NCBI GenBank assembly: GCA_015057525.1
Contig: SVEE01000001.1
Span: 124,001 to 188,000, forward strand
Direction: 5' to 3'
DNA from: Lachnospiraceae bacterium
GTDB lineage: Bacteria; Bacillota; Clostridia; Lachnospirales; Lachnospiraceae
Length of the DNA stretch: 64,000 nt
Positions 42,696 through 51,350 of the stretch are shown piece by piece. The position numbers and the translations under genes were made by a program. Position 1 is the first letter of the stretch. Every line of letters begins with the position of its first letter. Under the pieces are notes generated by a model. That model was not told the origin of the DNA, ran no database searches, and saw only the letters and a list, made by a program, of their open reading frames with translations.

Positions 42696-43463
42696 ATGAA
42701 AAAGATTAAATTGATTACTATTACAGTAGCGTTTGGATGCTTATTATTGGCTGGTTGTAAAAAAGAAGAACCTTGCAATCATACCTATAATAATGGAATA
42801 GTTAAAACAGAGGCCACGTGTGTTTCAGAAGGAGAAATGGTATATATATGCTCACTTTGTAATAAAGCAAAGTATGAAGCTATACCAATAACTGAACATA
42901 AATATGTTGAAAATATAGAAAAAAAACCAACAGAAACCGAAGAGGGTGAGAAAAAATTTGAATGTGAGATATGTAAGGATACATATTCAGAGAGCATACC
43001 TAAAATAGTTGTGGAACATAAATTAGGTGATAAGGAAATGCCATATAGTTTTGATGACACCATATATATAGAAAAAATGACTGACCTATATGATTATTAT
43101 CATGGTGGTGCTACAATTAAATTGTCAAATTATGATAAGGAAAAACATACATTTGAGTTAAATATTAAACTTGATGACACTGGCGAGCAGGGAAGTATAG
43201 AACCATTTGGTGATTATGCAATAATTGTCACGTATGTGAGCGAGAATTATGAAGACATAGGATTTACAACTGATACTACGGATCCAAATTGTATGGATTT
43301 GTTATATTGTGAAAATCTGTCTTTGCACGCAGGTGGAGAGGGAGATACTTATATTTTTTCATATAATATAGAAGAATCTGGAGAAGAACCAAAGTATATT
43401 ACTTTTTATACATATGATTATGATGATGTAGAAAACTGGGTATGGGTAGAATTGCCTAAATAA
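42696..43463 (+). CDS. Lipoprotein with cysteine-pair repeat region
   Basis: 255 residues. The signal peptide ends at LAGC (Cys21). Residues 27-105 hold a repeat seen in many clostridial surface proteins: CNHTY ... KTEATCVSEGEMVYICSLCNKAKYEAIPITEHKY, then ETEEGEKKFECEICKDTYSESIP. The CxxC pairs may bind zinc or form disulphides. The C-terminal half is acidic and beta-rich with no family recognised. It is divergent to the RHH gene and ends before a terminator. Confidence 0.7.
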   Translation: MKKIKLITITVAFGCLLLAGCKKEEPCNHTYNNGIVKTEATCVSEGEMVYICSLCNKAKYEAIPITEHKYVENIEKKPTETEEGEKKFECEICKDTYSESIPKIVVEHKLGDKEMPYSFDDTIYIEKMTDLYDYYHGGATIKLSNYDKEKHTFELNIKLDDTGEQGSIEPFGDYAIIVTYVSENYEDIGFTTDTTDPNCMDLLYCENLSLHAGGEGDTYIFSYNIEESGEEPKYITFYTYDYDDVENWVWVELPK

Positions 43464-43528
43464 AGAGCGTTTACGAAGAAATTATCAAAAGGGCAGAAGA
43501 AAAAATTTAATAGAGCTCAAACTCATAT

Positions 43529-43569
43529 ATGGCGTTCTGACAAATAGAGCTGTTGGGACGCCATTTTTA
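43529..43569 (+). terminator. Rho-independent terminator after the lipoprotein gene
   Basis: ATGGCGT ... ACGCCAT with a long loop and trailing T5. Confidence 0.7.
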
Positions 43570-43583
43570 TTTAAAAAATCGAT

Positions 43584-43619
43584 TTGAATATTTTTGTCAA
43601 ATATGTCAAAAATATTCAA
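43584..43619. promoter_or_regulatory. 36-bp palindrome, upstream copy
   Basis: TTGAATATTTTTG and CAAAAATATTCAA are perfect 13-bp arms with a 10-bp spacer. A second 36-bp palindrome of the same design lies at 43660-43695, and the predicted promoter of the ATPase gene lies exactly between them. Confidence 0.7.
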
Positions 43620-43626
43620 TAAATAA

Positions 43627-43655
43627 TTGATTAGATACACCCATAGGTGTATAAT
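43627..43655 (+). promoter_or_regulatory. Predicted promoter of the ATPase gene, with palindromic spacer
   Basis: TTGATT (43627-43632) and TATAAT (43650-43655), 17-bp spacer. The palindrome ATACACC-CATA-GGTGTAT (43636-43653) covers most of the spacer and overlaps the -10 box, so a repressor bound there would block polymerase. Confidence 0.7.
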
Positions 43656-43659
43656 AATC

Positions 43660-43695
43660 TTGAATAAAATTGTCATTAGTGTCAAAAATATTCAA
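43660..43695. promoter_or_regulatory. 36-bp palindrome, downstream copy
   Basis: TTGAATAAAATTG and CAAAAATATTCAA; the right arm is identical to that of the upstream copy and the left arm differs by three bases. It covers the probable transcription start and leader, 76 bp from its twin. Confidence 0.7.
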
Positions 43696-43708
43696 GAAGG
43701 AGTTTGCT

Positions 43709-44962
43709 ATGAACATTAATCGAGATAAGTATTTAAATGATTTAGTTAATAGAATGCATAACGGCATGATTAAAGTGGTGACCGGAATCAGAAGATGTGG
43801 AAAATCATATTTGATTTTTACGATCTTTAGAAACTATCTGTTGGAGCAAGGTGTAGATGAAAAGCATATCATCTCTATTGAGTTGGACCAGCGAAAAGAT
43901 AAAAAATATCGTAATCCGGACACTATTTTAGATTATATAGAATCCCGTATTGTAGATGATAAGCAGTATTATGTTTTATTGGATGAAGTGCAGTTGTTGG
44001 AAGAATTCGAAGAGGTACTCAATTCATTGTTGCATATTAAAAACGTGGATGTGTATGTAACCGGAAGTAATTCTAAATTTCTTTCAAAAGATGTTATTAC
44101 GGAATTTAGAGGTAGGGGCGATGAAATTCATATTTATCCACTAACTTTCAAAGAATTTATGCAGGTATATGAAGGCGATATCTATCATGGCTGGGCAGAG
44201 TATGTAATTTACGGTGGTTTACCCCTTACTGTAACTATGAAGACAGAGGAACAAAAGATTAATTATTTAACCAAATTGTTTGAAGAAACGTATTTGATAG
44301 ATATTATTGAGAGACATCGAATTGACAAAATACAGGAGTTGGAGGATTTGGTTAATATTCTTGCGTCAGCAATAGGTTCACTTACCAATGTACCCAAGAT
44401 TGAAGCGACTTTTAGAAGCGTAGTACAGTCAAATATCAGCGGCAATACCATCAGACAATATATTGAGTATTTGGAGGATGCTTTTGTCATCAACAAAGCA
44501 AATCGTTACAATGTAAAGGGAAGAAAATATATAGGAACACCTTTGAAGTACTATTTCGAAGATGTCGGTCTCCGTAATGCTAGATTGGGTTTCCGTCAAA
44601 TTGAAGAGACACACATCATGGAGAATATTGTTTATAATGAGCTTAGGAGTCGTGGATACTCTGTGGATGTCGGAGTTGTAGAAAAGAGAGGTGTAAACCG
44701 GGAAGGAAAAATGGAAAGAACCTATTTGGAAATTGATTTTATAGCGAATCTTGGAAGCAAGCGTTATTATATCCAATCAGCATTTAGTATGCCGACGGAA
44801 GAAAAGAGATTGCAGGAGAAGGCTTCACTGGTTAATGTGAATGATTCGTTTAAGAAGATTATTCTGGTTAAGGATGTTATGAACGTGACGAGAGATGAGG
44901 ATGGAATTACAACGATGAGTATTTATGACTTTTTGATGAAGGAGAATAGTTTGGAGTTGTAA
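43709..44962 (+). CDS. AAA-type ATPase with C-terminal DUF4143-like domain
   Basis: ATG 43709 follows AGAAGGAG, giving 417 residues. The P-loop reads TGIRRCGKSYL, Walker B is YYVLLDEVQLLEEFE, and the sensor region is VYVTGSNSKFLS. The C-terminal half has the DUF4143 pattern, a nuclease-like fold (YYFEDVGLRNARLG, IMENIVYNELRSRGY, EIDFIANLGSKRYYIQ). Such ATPases are widespread and variable in bacteria, often in several copies, with a poorly defined role, and resemble archaeal ATPases. The elaborate palindromic promoter suggests tight control. Confidence 0.88.
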   Translation: MNINRDKYLNDLVNRMHNGMIKVVTGIRRCGKSYLIFTIFRNYLLEQGVDEKHIISIELDQRKDKKYRNPDTILDYIESRIVDDKQYYVLLDEVQLLEEFEEVLNSLLHIKNVDVYVTGSNSKFLSKDVITEFRGRGDEIHIYPLTFKEFMQVYEGDIYHGWAEYVIYGGLPLTVTMKTEEQKINYLTKLFEETYLIDIIERHRIDKIQELEDLVNILASAIGSLTNVPKIEATFRSVVQSNISGNTIRQYIEYLEDAFVINKANRYNVKGRKYIGTPLKYYFEDVGLRNARLGFRQIEETHIMENIVYNELRSRGYSVDVGVVEKRGVNREGKMERTYLEIDFIANLGSKRYYIQSAFSMPTEEKRLQEKASLVNVNDSFKKIILVKDVMNVTRDEDGITTMSIYDFLMKENSLEL

Positions 44963-45003
44963 TAAGACCTGAAAATGAGAGGAGTTATAAAGGAGAAAAA
45001 TTT

Positions 45004-45483
45004 ATGATAAAAGTATTATTTATCTGCCACGGCAACATCTGCCGTTCGCCAATCGCTGAGTTTGTCCTCAAGGACTTAACAAGCAAACTCGGCATAGCAG
45101 ACCAATTTTATATAGCTTCAGCTGCGACAAGCACGGAAGAAATCTGGAACGGGGTAGGTAATCCTGTTTACCCACCAGCCAAGGCTGAACTTGCCAAGCA
45201 TGGTATTTCCTGTGAGGGCAAGAGGGCAGTTCAGCTAAGGAAGGATGATTATAGCAAATATGATTTGCTTATAGGCATGGATTTTGCTAATATTAGAAAT
45301 ATCAATCGTATTATAGGCGGTGATCCTGAAGGTAAGGTTAAGCTTCTCTTAGAATACGCAGGTATGTGCAGAGAGGTTGCAGACCCATGGTACACAGGCA
45401 AGTTTGACGTGACCTACCGAGATGTTTTAACTGGATGTGAGGCTTTACTTGAATATCTTAAAGTCAATGGAATGATAAAATAA
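45004..45483 (+). CDS. Low-molecular-weight protein tyrosine phosphatase
   Basis: 159 residues. The catalytic P-loop CX5R is CHGNICRS (Cys8 to Arg14) at the N-terminus, and the acid/base Asp lies in DPWYTGKFD. It dephosphorylates protein tyrosines, and in Firmicutes often acts on kinases of capsule synthesis. No tyrosine kinase or polysaccharide gene lies in the window. Confidence 0.95.
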   Translation: MIKVLFICHGNICRSPIAEFVLKDLTSKLGIADQFYIASAATSTEEIWNGVGNPVYPPAKAELAKHGISCEGKRAVQLRKDDYSKYDLLIGMDFANIRNINRIIGGDPEGKVKLLLEYAGMCREVADPWYTGKFDVTYRDVLTGCEALLEYLKVNGMIK

Positions 45484-45581
45484 ACTTATTGATTAATAAA
45501 AAACAATAAAATTTAATTATAAAAAATGTGAGCTAAAATCAATGAGATAATGTGCAATACAAACCACAAAGGGGGATTATT

Positions 45582-47282
45582 ATGGGTAAATCAAAAGAAA
45601 AACCACAAGACAAGCCAGCTAAGAAGAAACGCATTTTGCCGGTACTATTTATATTGCTTCTTCTTGTGGCAATAGGAGCAGGAGTATACTTTTTTGTACT
45701 TAAGCCAGATGATGAATCAGACAATAAAAAGGAAAACAAAGACACTCAGGAATCTCAGGAGCAACAAGATTCTGATGAAGGTACTCCAACTGATGCATCA
45801 ACAGAAGCCGCAAGCGATGACACTATAGCTACAAATACGGATTCCGAGACAGATACATCTGATGAAGATTCTATTTCAACAGATAATAATTCTCGTAACT
45901 TCGTTTATAACATTGATATAAATACTGTGACTCATTCTGACTTTGAGACAGGTAAGTTCTACGGTTCTTGCGATGTTCTTACCATGACAGGCGATAATTA
46001 TCCTGAACTTACAACAGCCATTAATCAATCCTTCACTACATTTTATGCAGATTACATGGCTCAAAAAGCTGATTACATAGCAGCTTCTGCAAGTGTACCA
46101 GACGGTGAAATGTATTATTATTTATATAAGAGCGTTATACCAATGCGTGCAGATGAGAAGATTTTCAGCTTCCAGAAAAAAGAGGTAAGCTACAACGGTG
46201 GTCAGACAGAAAATATATCTATTTATGGCATAAATTATGATGTAAAAACTGGTAAGAATCTTGGCCTTGGCGACTTAGGTAATATTGAGGCTGATATGCA
46301 AATTTACATGGTGAACTTCGTCCGTGACCACAATCTGTCTTCTGTAGTAGGTGAAACTTTCGCTGATGATTTATCTGCTCTTATGGAGGAAGACCCAGCT
46401 GGCCTTCCTTGGATGCTTACAGGCGACGGCATTTACGTGATATATCAGGTAAACTACAATCAGGGTTCTATAGATATGGTAATTCCATATAATGCACTTC
46501 CTGGATTTAAGGAGGAGTATCTTCCTGATGATTACAGCTTCACTCTTATTCCAGAGTATGGATGTCAGGATGACGAACTTACTGAATTTGGATATTACAC
46601 AGACTTAAATAACGACGACATAAATGAATTCCTTAAAATCGATTACGTTTATGATGATTTTGGAAGTGGCAATGGCTTGGATGTACACATTGATAATGAA
46701 GTCTATGAAGTAAGGGATATTATATTCTATGATATTGATCCATATTTGGTTAGAACTTCAGATGGTGAAATGTATCTTATAATCACTTCGCATTATGACG
46801 GTGATACCAAGGGGGTTCATTTATATAATATTTCCATGGATGGTGTAGAAAAAATTTCAAATACATATGATTCATCCATAGATTATATTTATCTTGATAC
46901 TATTGTTATGAATACTAAGATTGATAGGTTGGGTACGTTCTTTGCAACCAGAGCTTATGTAATTGGAAGTGAGGGCTTTGAACCTATTGATGCAAGATAT
47001 GATTACAATAACGGAGAAGATGTTGAGAACAGACGTTATGCTGTTGTTAAGAAACCAGTCAAAGTTAAGCTTATGCAGGGAGACAAGTTTGTTGAAACTG
47101 AGCTTGATGAAGGAACTGTTCTTTATCCTGCGAATACAGATAATGAGTCTGTAATTGGATTTTATCTTGAGGATGGCACGTATGGAGAACTTAATTTTAC
47201 TATGAGCCCTGACCGTATAACCATGCTTATTGATGGAGAGCCAGACTATGAGATATTTGACAATCTTTTCTATGCAGGTTAA
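45582..47282 (+). CDS. Membrane-anchored protein with RsiV-like (DUF3298/DUF4163-type) ectodomain
   Basis: ATG 45582 follows AAAGGGGG, giving 566 residues. A Lys-rich cytoplasmic tail of ~25 residues leads to one membrane helix (ILPVLFILLLLVAIGAGVYFF), an acidic Thr/Asp/Ser linker (to ~115) and a large extracytoplasmic domain. It contains ISIYGINYDVKTGKNLGLGDLG, the marker of the DUF3298 fold that in RsiV binds lysozyme. It ends with LYPANTDNESVIGFYLEDGTYGE, shared with the two sigma-fusion proteins at 48.8 and 51.4 kb. It is the same sensor type without the sigma part. Confidence 0.75.
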   Translation: MGKSKEKPQDKPAKKKRILPVLFILLLLVAIGAGVYFFVLKPDDESDNKKENKDTQESQEQQDSDEGTPTDASTEAASDDTIATNTDSETDTSDEDSISTDNNSRNFVYNIDINTVTHSDFETGKFYGSCDVLTMTGDNYPELTTAINQSFTTFYADYMAQKADYIAASASVPDGEMYYYLYKSVIPMRADEKIFSFQKKEVSYNGGQTENISIYGINYDVKTGKNLGLGDLGNIEADMQIYMVNFVRDHNLSSVVGETFADDLSALMEEDPAGLPWMLTGDGIYVIYQVNYNQGSIDMVIPYNALPGFKEEYLPDDYSFTLIPEYGCQDDELTEFGYYTDLNNDDINEFLKIDYVYDDFGSGNGLDVHIDNEVYEVRDIIFYDIDPYLVRTSDGEMYLIITSHYDGDTKGVHLYNISMDGVEKISNTYDSSIDYIYLDTIVMNTKIDRLGTFFATRAYVIGSEGFEPIDARYDYNNGEDVENRRYAVVKKPVKVKLMQGDKFVETELDEGTVLYPANTDNESVIGFYLEDGTYGELNFTMSPDRITMLIDGEPDYEIFDNLFYAG

Positions 47283-47327
47283 TTATGTTAACCAGATTCA
47301 ATGACTAGTTTAGACGAGGTAATATAG

Positions 47328-48638
47328 TTGAAGATAATAGTTGCAATAGATTCATTTAAAGGAAGTATAACATCTTATGAGGCGGGAAATGCCATTAAAG
47401 CAGGCATTTTAGAGTCCTGCCCTGATGAGAATATAAAAGTGTATCCTGTTGCAGATGGAGGAGAGGGAACCCTTGAGGCTCTCTCTTTTTCATGTTGTAA
47501 TGAGAAAAATATTCCAGACGAGAATGTGGTTATGTCACAGGAGGTAAATGTTACAGGACCCCTAGGAGATAGAATTTTAGCAAAGTATTATATTTTATGT
47601 AAACCAAAAAGTCATGCACAATATGGTGAAGACATGGAACGCAAAGAGGATAAAATGTACTCATCAGTGCAACATAAAACCGCCATTATAGAAATGTCAT
47701 CTGCAGCGGGGCTTCCTCTTGTTCCAGAGGATAAACGAAATCCTCTTCACACAACTACCTATGGTGTAGGAGAAATGATACGATATGCCATAGGCAAGGG
47801 ATGTAGAGATTTTATTATAGGTATAGGTGGCAGTGCTACTAACGATGGTGGAATTGGAATGCTTCAGGCACTGGGATATAGATTTGTAGATGCTAAGGGT
47901 AATGATGTGCCTTACGGTGGGGCAGGCTTGGAGCAGTTGCAGGATATTTATTTTGAGGATGCTATGTATGAACTGTCTGGCTGTACCTTTAGAGTGGCGT
48001 GTGATGTAACAAATCCTCTCACAGGAAAAAATGGTTCGAGTTATGTGTTTTCTCCTCAGAAAGGGGCAACTCCTGACATGGTTGTGAGAATGGATAATGC
48101 CATGACTAAATACGCTAATTTAGTTGAACATGTGGCTATGTGTGACATAGGTGCTATACATGGATTATGGTCGAGAAAATGTGAAGAACTAAGTAGAAAT
48201 AACGATAAAAATGTGGTGGTAAACCGTGATTATCCTGGAGCAGGAGCAGCCGGTGGCCTAGGCTACGCATTTCTCATGTTTCTCAATGGAACTCTTGAAT
48301 CAGGCGTGGATATAGTGTTGTCAGAGCTTGGTATAGAAGAAGATATTAAGGATGCTGATTTGGTCATAACCGGTGAGGGCAAAATTGACAGTCAGTCTAT
48401 CAATGGTAAAACACCAATAGGTGTGGCTCGTCTTGCCAAGAAATATGGAAAGAAGGTTATTGCCTTTGCTGGGCTTGTGGATGATTCATCCAAAAGTTTA
48501 ACAAAGTTGGGCTTGATAGATGAAATATACGAGGTGGACAGAAAGGGCATGGATTTGCAGGATGCCATGAAGCGGGATAATGCCATAGCTAATCTGAAAG
48601 ATACGGTGAAGGATATTTTCACTTCAAATATAAATTAA
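47328..48638 (+). CDS. Glycerate kinase
   Basis: TTG 47328 follows ACGAGGTAA, giving 436 residues. It is a type-1 glycerate kinase (GlxK/GarK family): IIVAIDSFKGSITSYEAG, YPVADGGEGTLEAL, FIIGIGGSATNDGGIGMLQALG, PGAGAAGGLGYAFLMFL and the C-terminal ITGEGKIDSQSINGKTPIGVA are all present. It phosphorylates D-glycerate, feeding glycolysis. It is ~50 residues longer than usual because of inserts near residues 85-120 and 280-300. No glycerate uptake or dehydrogenase genes are adjacent. Confidence 0.93.
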   Translation: MKIIVAIDSFKGSITSYEAGNAIKAGILESCPDENIKVYPVADGGEGTLEALSFSCCNEKNIPDENVVMSQEVNVTGPLGDRILAKYYILCKPKSHAQYGEDMERKEDKMYSSVQHKTAIIEMSSAAGLPLVPEDKRNPLHTTTYGVGEMIRYAIGKGCRDFIIGIGGSATNDGGIGMLQALGYRFVDAKGNDVPYGGAGLEQLQDIYFEDAMYELSGCTFRVACDVTNPLTGKNGSSYVFSPQKGATPDMVVRMDNAMTKYANLVEHVAMCDIGAIHGLWSRKCEELSRNNDKNVVVNRDYPGAGAAGGLGYAFLMFLNGTLESGVDIVLSELGIEEDIKDADLVITGEGKIDSQSINGKTPIGVARLAKKYGKKVIAFAGLVDDSSKSLTKLGLIDEIYEVDRKGMDLQDAMKRDNAIANLKDTVKDIFTSNIN

Positions 48639-48771
48639 AAAAAGGATTGTAACTTTGATACAAGTTGAGTAAAAAGTGATATAATCATCAAGTGGTAAAT
48701 AGTGTGTAAAATTTTTTAAAATTAGACATATATAATCAAAACATAAGATTAAACCCAGGGAGGAAAATGTT

Positions 48772-51315
48772 ATGAATCAACTTTATGGAGAAATTAATAA
48801 ATTAAAACAGGGCAATTTTCAGGATTATGAAACTTTCTACAATTTAACATGCCAATACATTTACAAAATAATCAAGGATATTGTTGTTGATGACAATGCA
48901 ACTGCACAGGTGCTTACTGCTACATATAACCAGATATATCAGACAATAAACAACCTTACAGACAACAGTTTGTTTTATATGTGGGCTGGACGTATTGCCA
49001 CAGATGAGAGTCTTAAATATGTGAATGCTACCGGCAATATGTCTGTCAAGTTTGAGCCTGTAGGCGAGTTTTATGCATATCAGACGATATTTGATGACAA
49101 GGAAGCATTTGTTCCTGAAAATGTTTTGAGTGATATGGAAATTCAAAGAGTGATTCAGAATACGATAGATGGTTTATCTATTGGGTACAAGATAGTTCTT
49201 CAGTGTTTCTATTACGAGGGAATGTCTATTAATGAGATTGCTAAAAAATTAAATATTACTGAGGAGCAGGTGAGATATGCGGTTGGCTATATTAAGTCAA
49301 TATTTAGAAATATAATCAATTCTGTGCCATTTAATAATAATACCAAAATGTACAGCCTTGCCCAAATTCCAGTCTTTTGGATTATATTTAAGAATGTACT
49401 TGATTATGCAACAATGGGAGTTGTTGGAGGTGTGGCTACAGGCGGTGCTGTTGCAGGCACAGCTGCCATGACAGGCGGTAATATGGCTGGGGCAGGTGCC
49501 GCAGTAGGTGGTTCTGCAAGTGGCGGAGCTGCTGTTGGAGGAATGTCTGCAAGTGGTGGAATAACAGCTGGTGGAGCAGTATCTGGAAGTGGTGGAATAA
49601 CAGCTGGTGGTGCTGTAACAGGAGGCGCAGCAGGAGGTGCCACAGCAACAGCCGGTGGAGCGGCAGGAGGTGCAGTTGCAGGCAGTGGAGCAGCTGCAGC
49701 AGGCGCAACTGGCACAGGTATCCTTGCAACAATTGGAGGCAAAATAGCTCTTGGTGTTGCTGCAACAGCGATTCTTGCTGTAGGTGGAGTAGCAATACAT
49801 AATGCTGTGACAGAAGATGATGACGATGATAATGATAATGACGTTACAACTGAGCAGATAAGTGACGCAAGTGATACAGATGCTACACCAACAGACTTGG
49901 TTAATGAAGAAACAACAGAAGAAGTTGAACAAATTTTAGCATATGTTGAAGCTGAAGAGATATATGATATTGATATAAATAGAACTCATACTACAGATCC
50001 CAATTCAACTACGTTTTGGGCTTATTGTGATAGAATATATGTGGAAAGCACTGAGTATCCGGATTTGGCAAATAGTGTAAATACGTGGTCAGATGAATCT
50101 TATCTTCAATATGAAACAGATCTTCCAAGCTACATTGATACAGCTATTCTTATGGAGGAAAATGGTACCGATTATGGTACATATTTAGTGAGAGGATATT
50201 CTGTGGCTAGAGCCGATGATAGTGTGTTAAGCATAAAATGTAATAATGATTCTTATATGGGTGGTCCACATGGATATTTTTGGATTGATGGTGTAACCTT
50301 TGACACCCAGACAGGTCAAATTCTTAAATTAGATGATTTAGGTGATGTTAAAACTGACTTAGAAACATATATTACAAATTACATAGAAAGTACTGAAGAC
50401 ACTGAATACATGTATATGGAAACAATATCTGAGTATATTCAAAATGATACTCTTTCTTGGTTTTTGACAAGTGAAGGTGTATATGTTGTATTTAATGCCT
50501 ATGATTTAGCGGCATATGCTATGGGTTCTTTCCACATTGTTGTTCCTTATGATAAATTACCAGGAATGAATGAGAAATATGTTTTGAATAACAAGTGCGG
50601 ATTAACACAGCATTCAGGATATAGAGGATTAGCAATTGATATAGATAATGATGGTGCTACTGAATATACAAATTTTGAACAAACGGGTTATGATGAAAGT
50701 GCTTCAGGGTATACAGGAATGGACGTTATTATAGGCGACCAGACATTCTCAATAACAGGATTAAATACATACCAAACATGCGTTAAATATGTTTATAAAG
50801 CAGCAGATTCAACACGTTATCTCATTTTATCAACCATTAATGATGCTGGTGTTGGAACAATATATTTATATACATACACCAAAACAGGGGTTGAATATTT
50901 GCATCAGATAGATGGCTTTGAGCTTGGCTATATGGTTGGTGATACGCTACATCTTACAACAAGCATTAATTTACTTGGCTCATATCAGGCAGAAAGACTC
51001 TGTAAAATCGAAAATGGACAGTTTGTATTTGTAGACGATAGATTTATACTTGACAACAGTCAAAACAACCCAGGAAGAAAGTCTGTTACAACCAAGGATG
51101 TGTTGGCGGTTAAGCTTGCGTCAGATGGTTACATGGTAGATGGTGAGCTTGCAAGTGGAACAGTTATATATCCAGCTAACACTGATAATGCAACAGTTTT
51201 AGGCTTCTACCTTGAAGATGGAACCTATGGAGAAATTTATTTTGAAACTACAGACAGTGGTGTACTTTTCGACGGAAAAACAGAAGCAGAATTATTTGAT
51301 AACATAGTATATTAG
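48772..51315 (+). CDS. Membrane-tethered ECF sigma-like protein with RsiV-like ectodomain, copy 1
   Basis: 847 residues. Residues ~15-85 follow sigma region 2 (FYNLTCQYIYKIIKDIVVDD, NSLFYMWAGRIATDESLKYV). Residues ~125-185 follow region 4 with its helix-turn-helix (VIQNTIDGLSIGYKIVLQCFYYEGMSINEIAKKLNITEEQVRYAVGYI). A hydrophobic YSLAQIPVFWIIFKNVLDYA, ~100 residues of Gly/Ala/Ser and one membrane helix (~320-345) come next. An acidic linker follows, then a DUF3298-type ectodomain (VTFDTQTGQILKLDDLG ... YPANTDNATVLGFYLEDGTYGE). Sigma and sensor on one chain suggest release by proteolysis or membrane-bound activity. The architecture is read directly; the mechanism is inferred. Confidence 0.82.
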   Translation: MNQLYGEINKLKQGNFQDYETFYNLTCQYIYKIIKDIVVDDNATAQVLTATYNQIYQTINNLTDNSLFYMWAGRIATDESLKYVNATGNMSVKFEPVGEFYAYQTIFDDKEAFVPENVLSDMEIQRVIQNTIDGLSIGYKIVLQCFYYEGMSINEIAKKLNITEEQVRYAVGYIKSIFRNIINSVPFNNNTKMYSLAQIPVFWIIFKNVLDYATMGVVGGVATGGAVAGTAAMTGGNMAGAGAAVGGSASGGAAVGGMSASGGITAGGAVSGSGGITAGGAVTGGAAGGATATAGGAAGGAVAGSGAAAAGATGTGILATIGGKIALGVAATAILAVGGVAIHNAVTEDDDDDNDNDVTTEQISDASDTDATPTDLVNEETTEEVEQILAYVEAEEIYDIDINRTHTTDPNSTTFWAYCDRIYVESTEYPDLANSVNTWSDESYLQYETDLPSYIDTAILMEENGTDYGTYLVRGYSVARADDSVLSIKCNNDSYMGGPHGYFWIDGVTFDTQTGQILKLDDLGDVKTDLETYITNYIESTEDTEYMYMETISEYIQNDTLSWFLTSEGVYVVFNAYDLAAYAMGSFHIVVPYDKLPGMNEKYVLNNKCGLTQHSGYRGLAIDIDNDGATEYTNFEQTGYDESASGYTGMDVIIGDQTFSITGLNTYQTCVKYVYKAADSTRYLILSTINDAGVGTIYLYTYTKTGVEYLHQIDGFELGYMVGDTLHLTTSINLLGSYQAERLCKIENGQFVFVDDRFILDNSQNNPGRKSVTTKDVLAVKLASDGYMVDGELASGTVIYPANTDNATVLGFYLEDGTYGEIYFETTDSGVLFDGKTEAELFDNIVY

Positions 51316-51350
51316 GAGTAATTCTGCACAAGTAATAGGAGGACATTAAT

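Noticed and set aside
30305-43463. Integrated prophage or insertion element
   Set aside because: No integrase, transposase, phage structural gene or clear terminal repeats; the accessory character rests on gene content only.
49297-49932. Long minus-strand frames with Cys/Ser-rich or Pro/Ala-rich translations opposite the first sigma-fusion gene
   Set aside because: They are shadows of the Gly/Ala/Ser-rich coding stretch on the plus strand and lack ribosome sites or recognisable domains.
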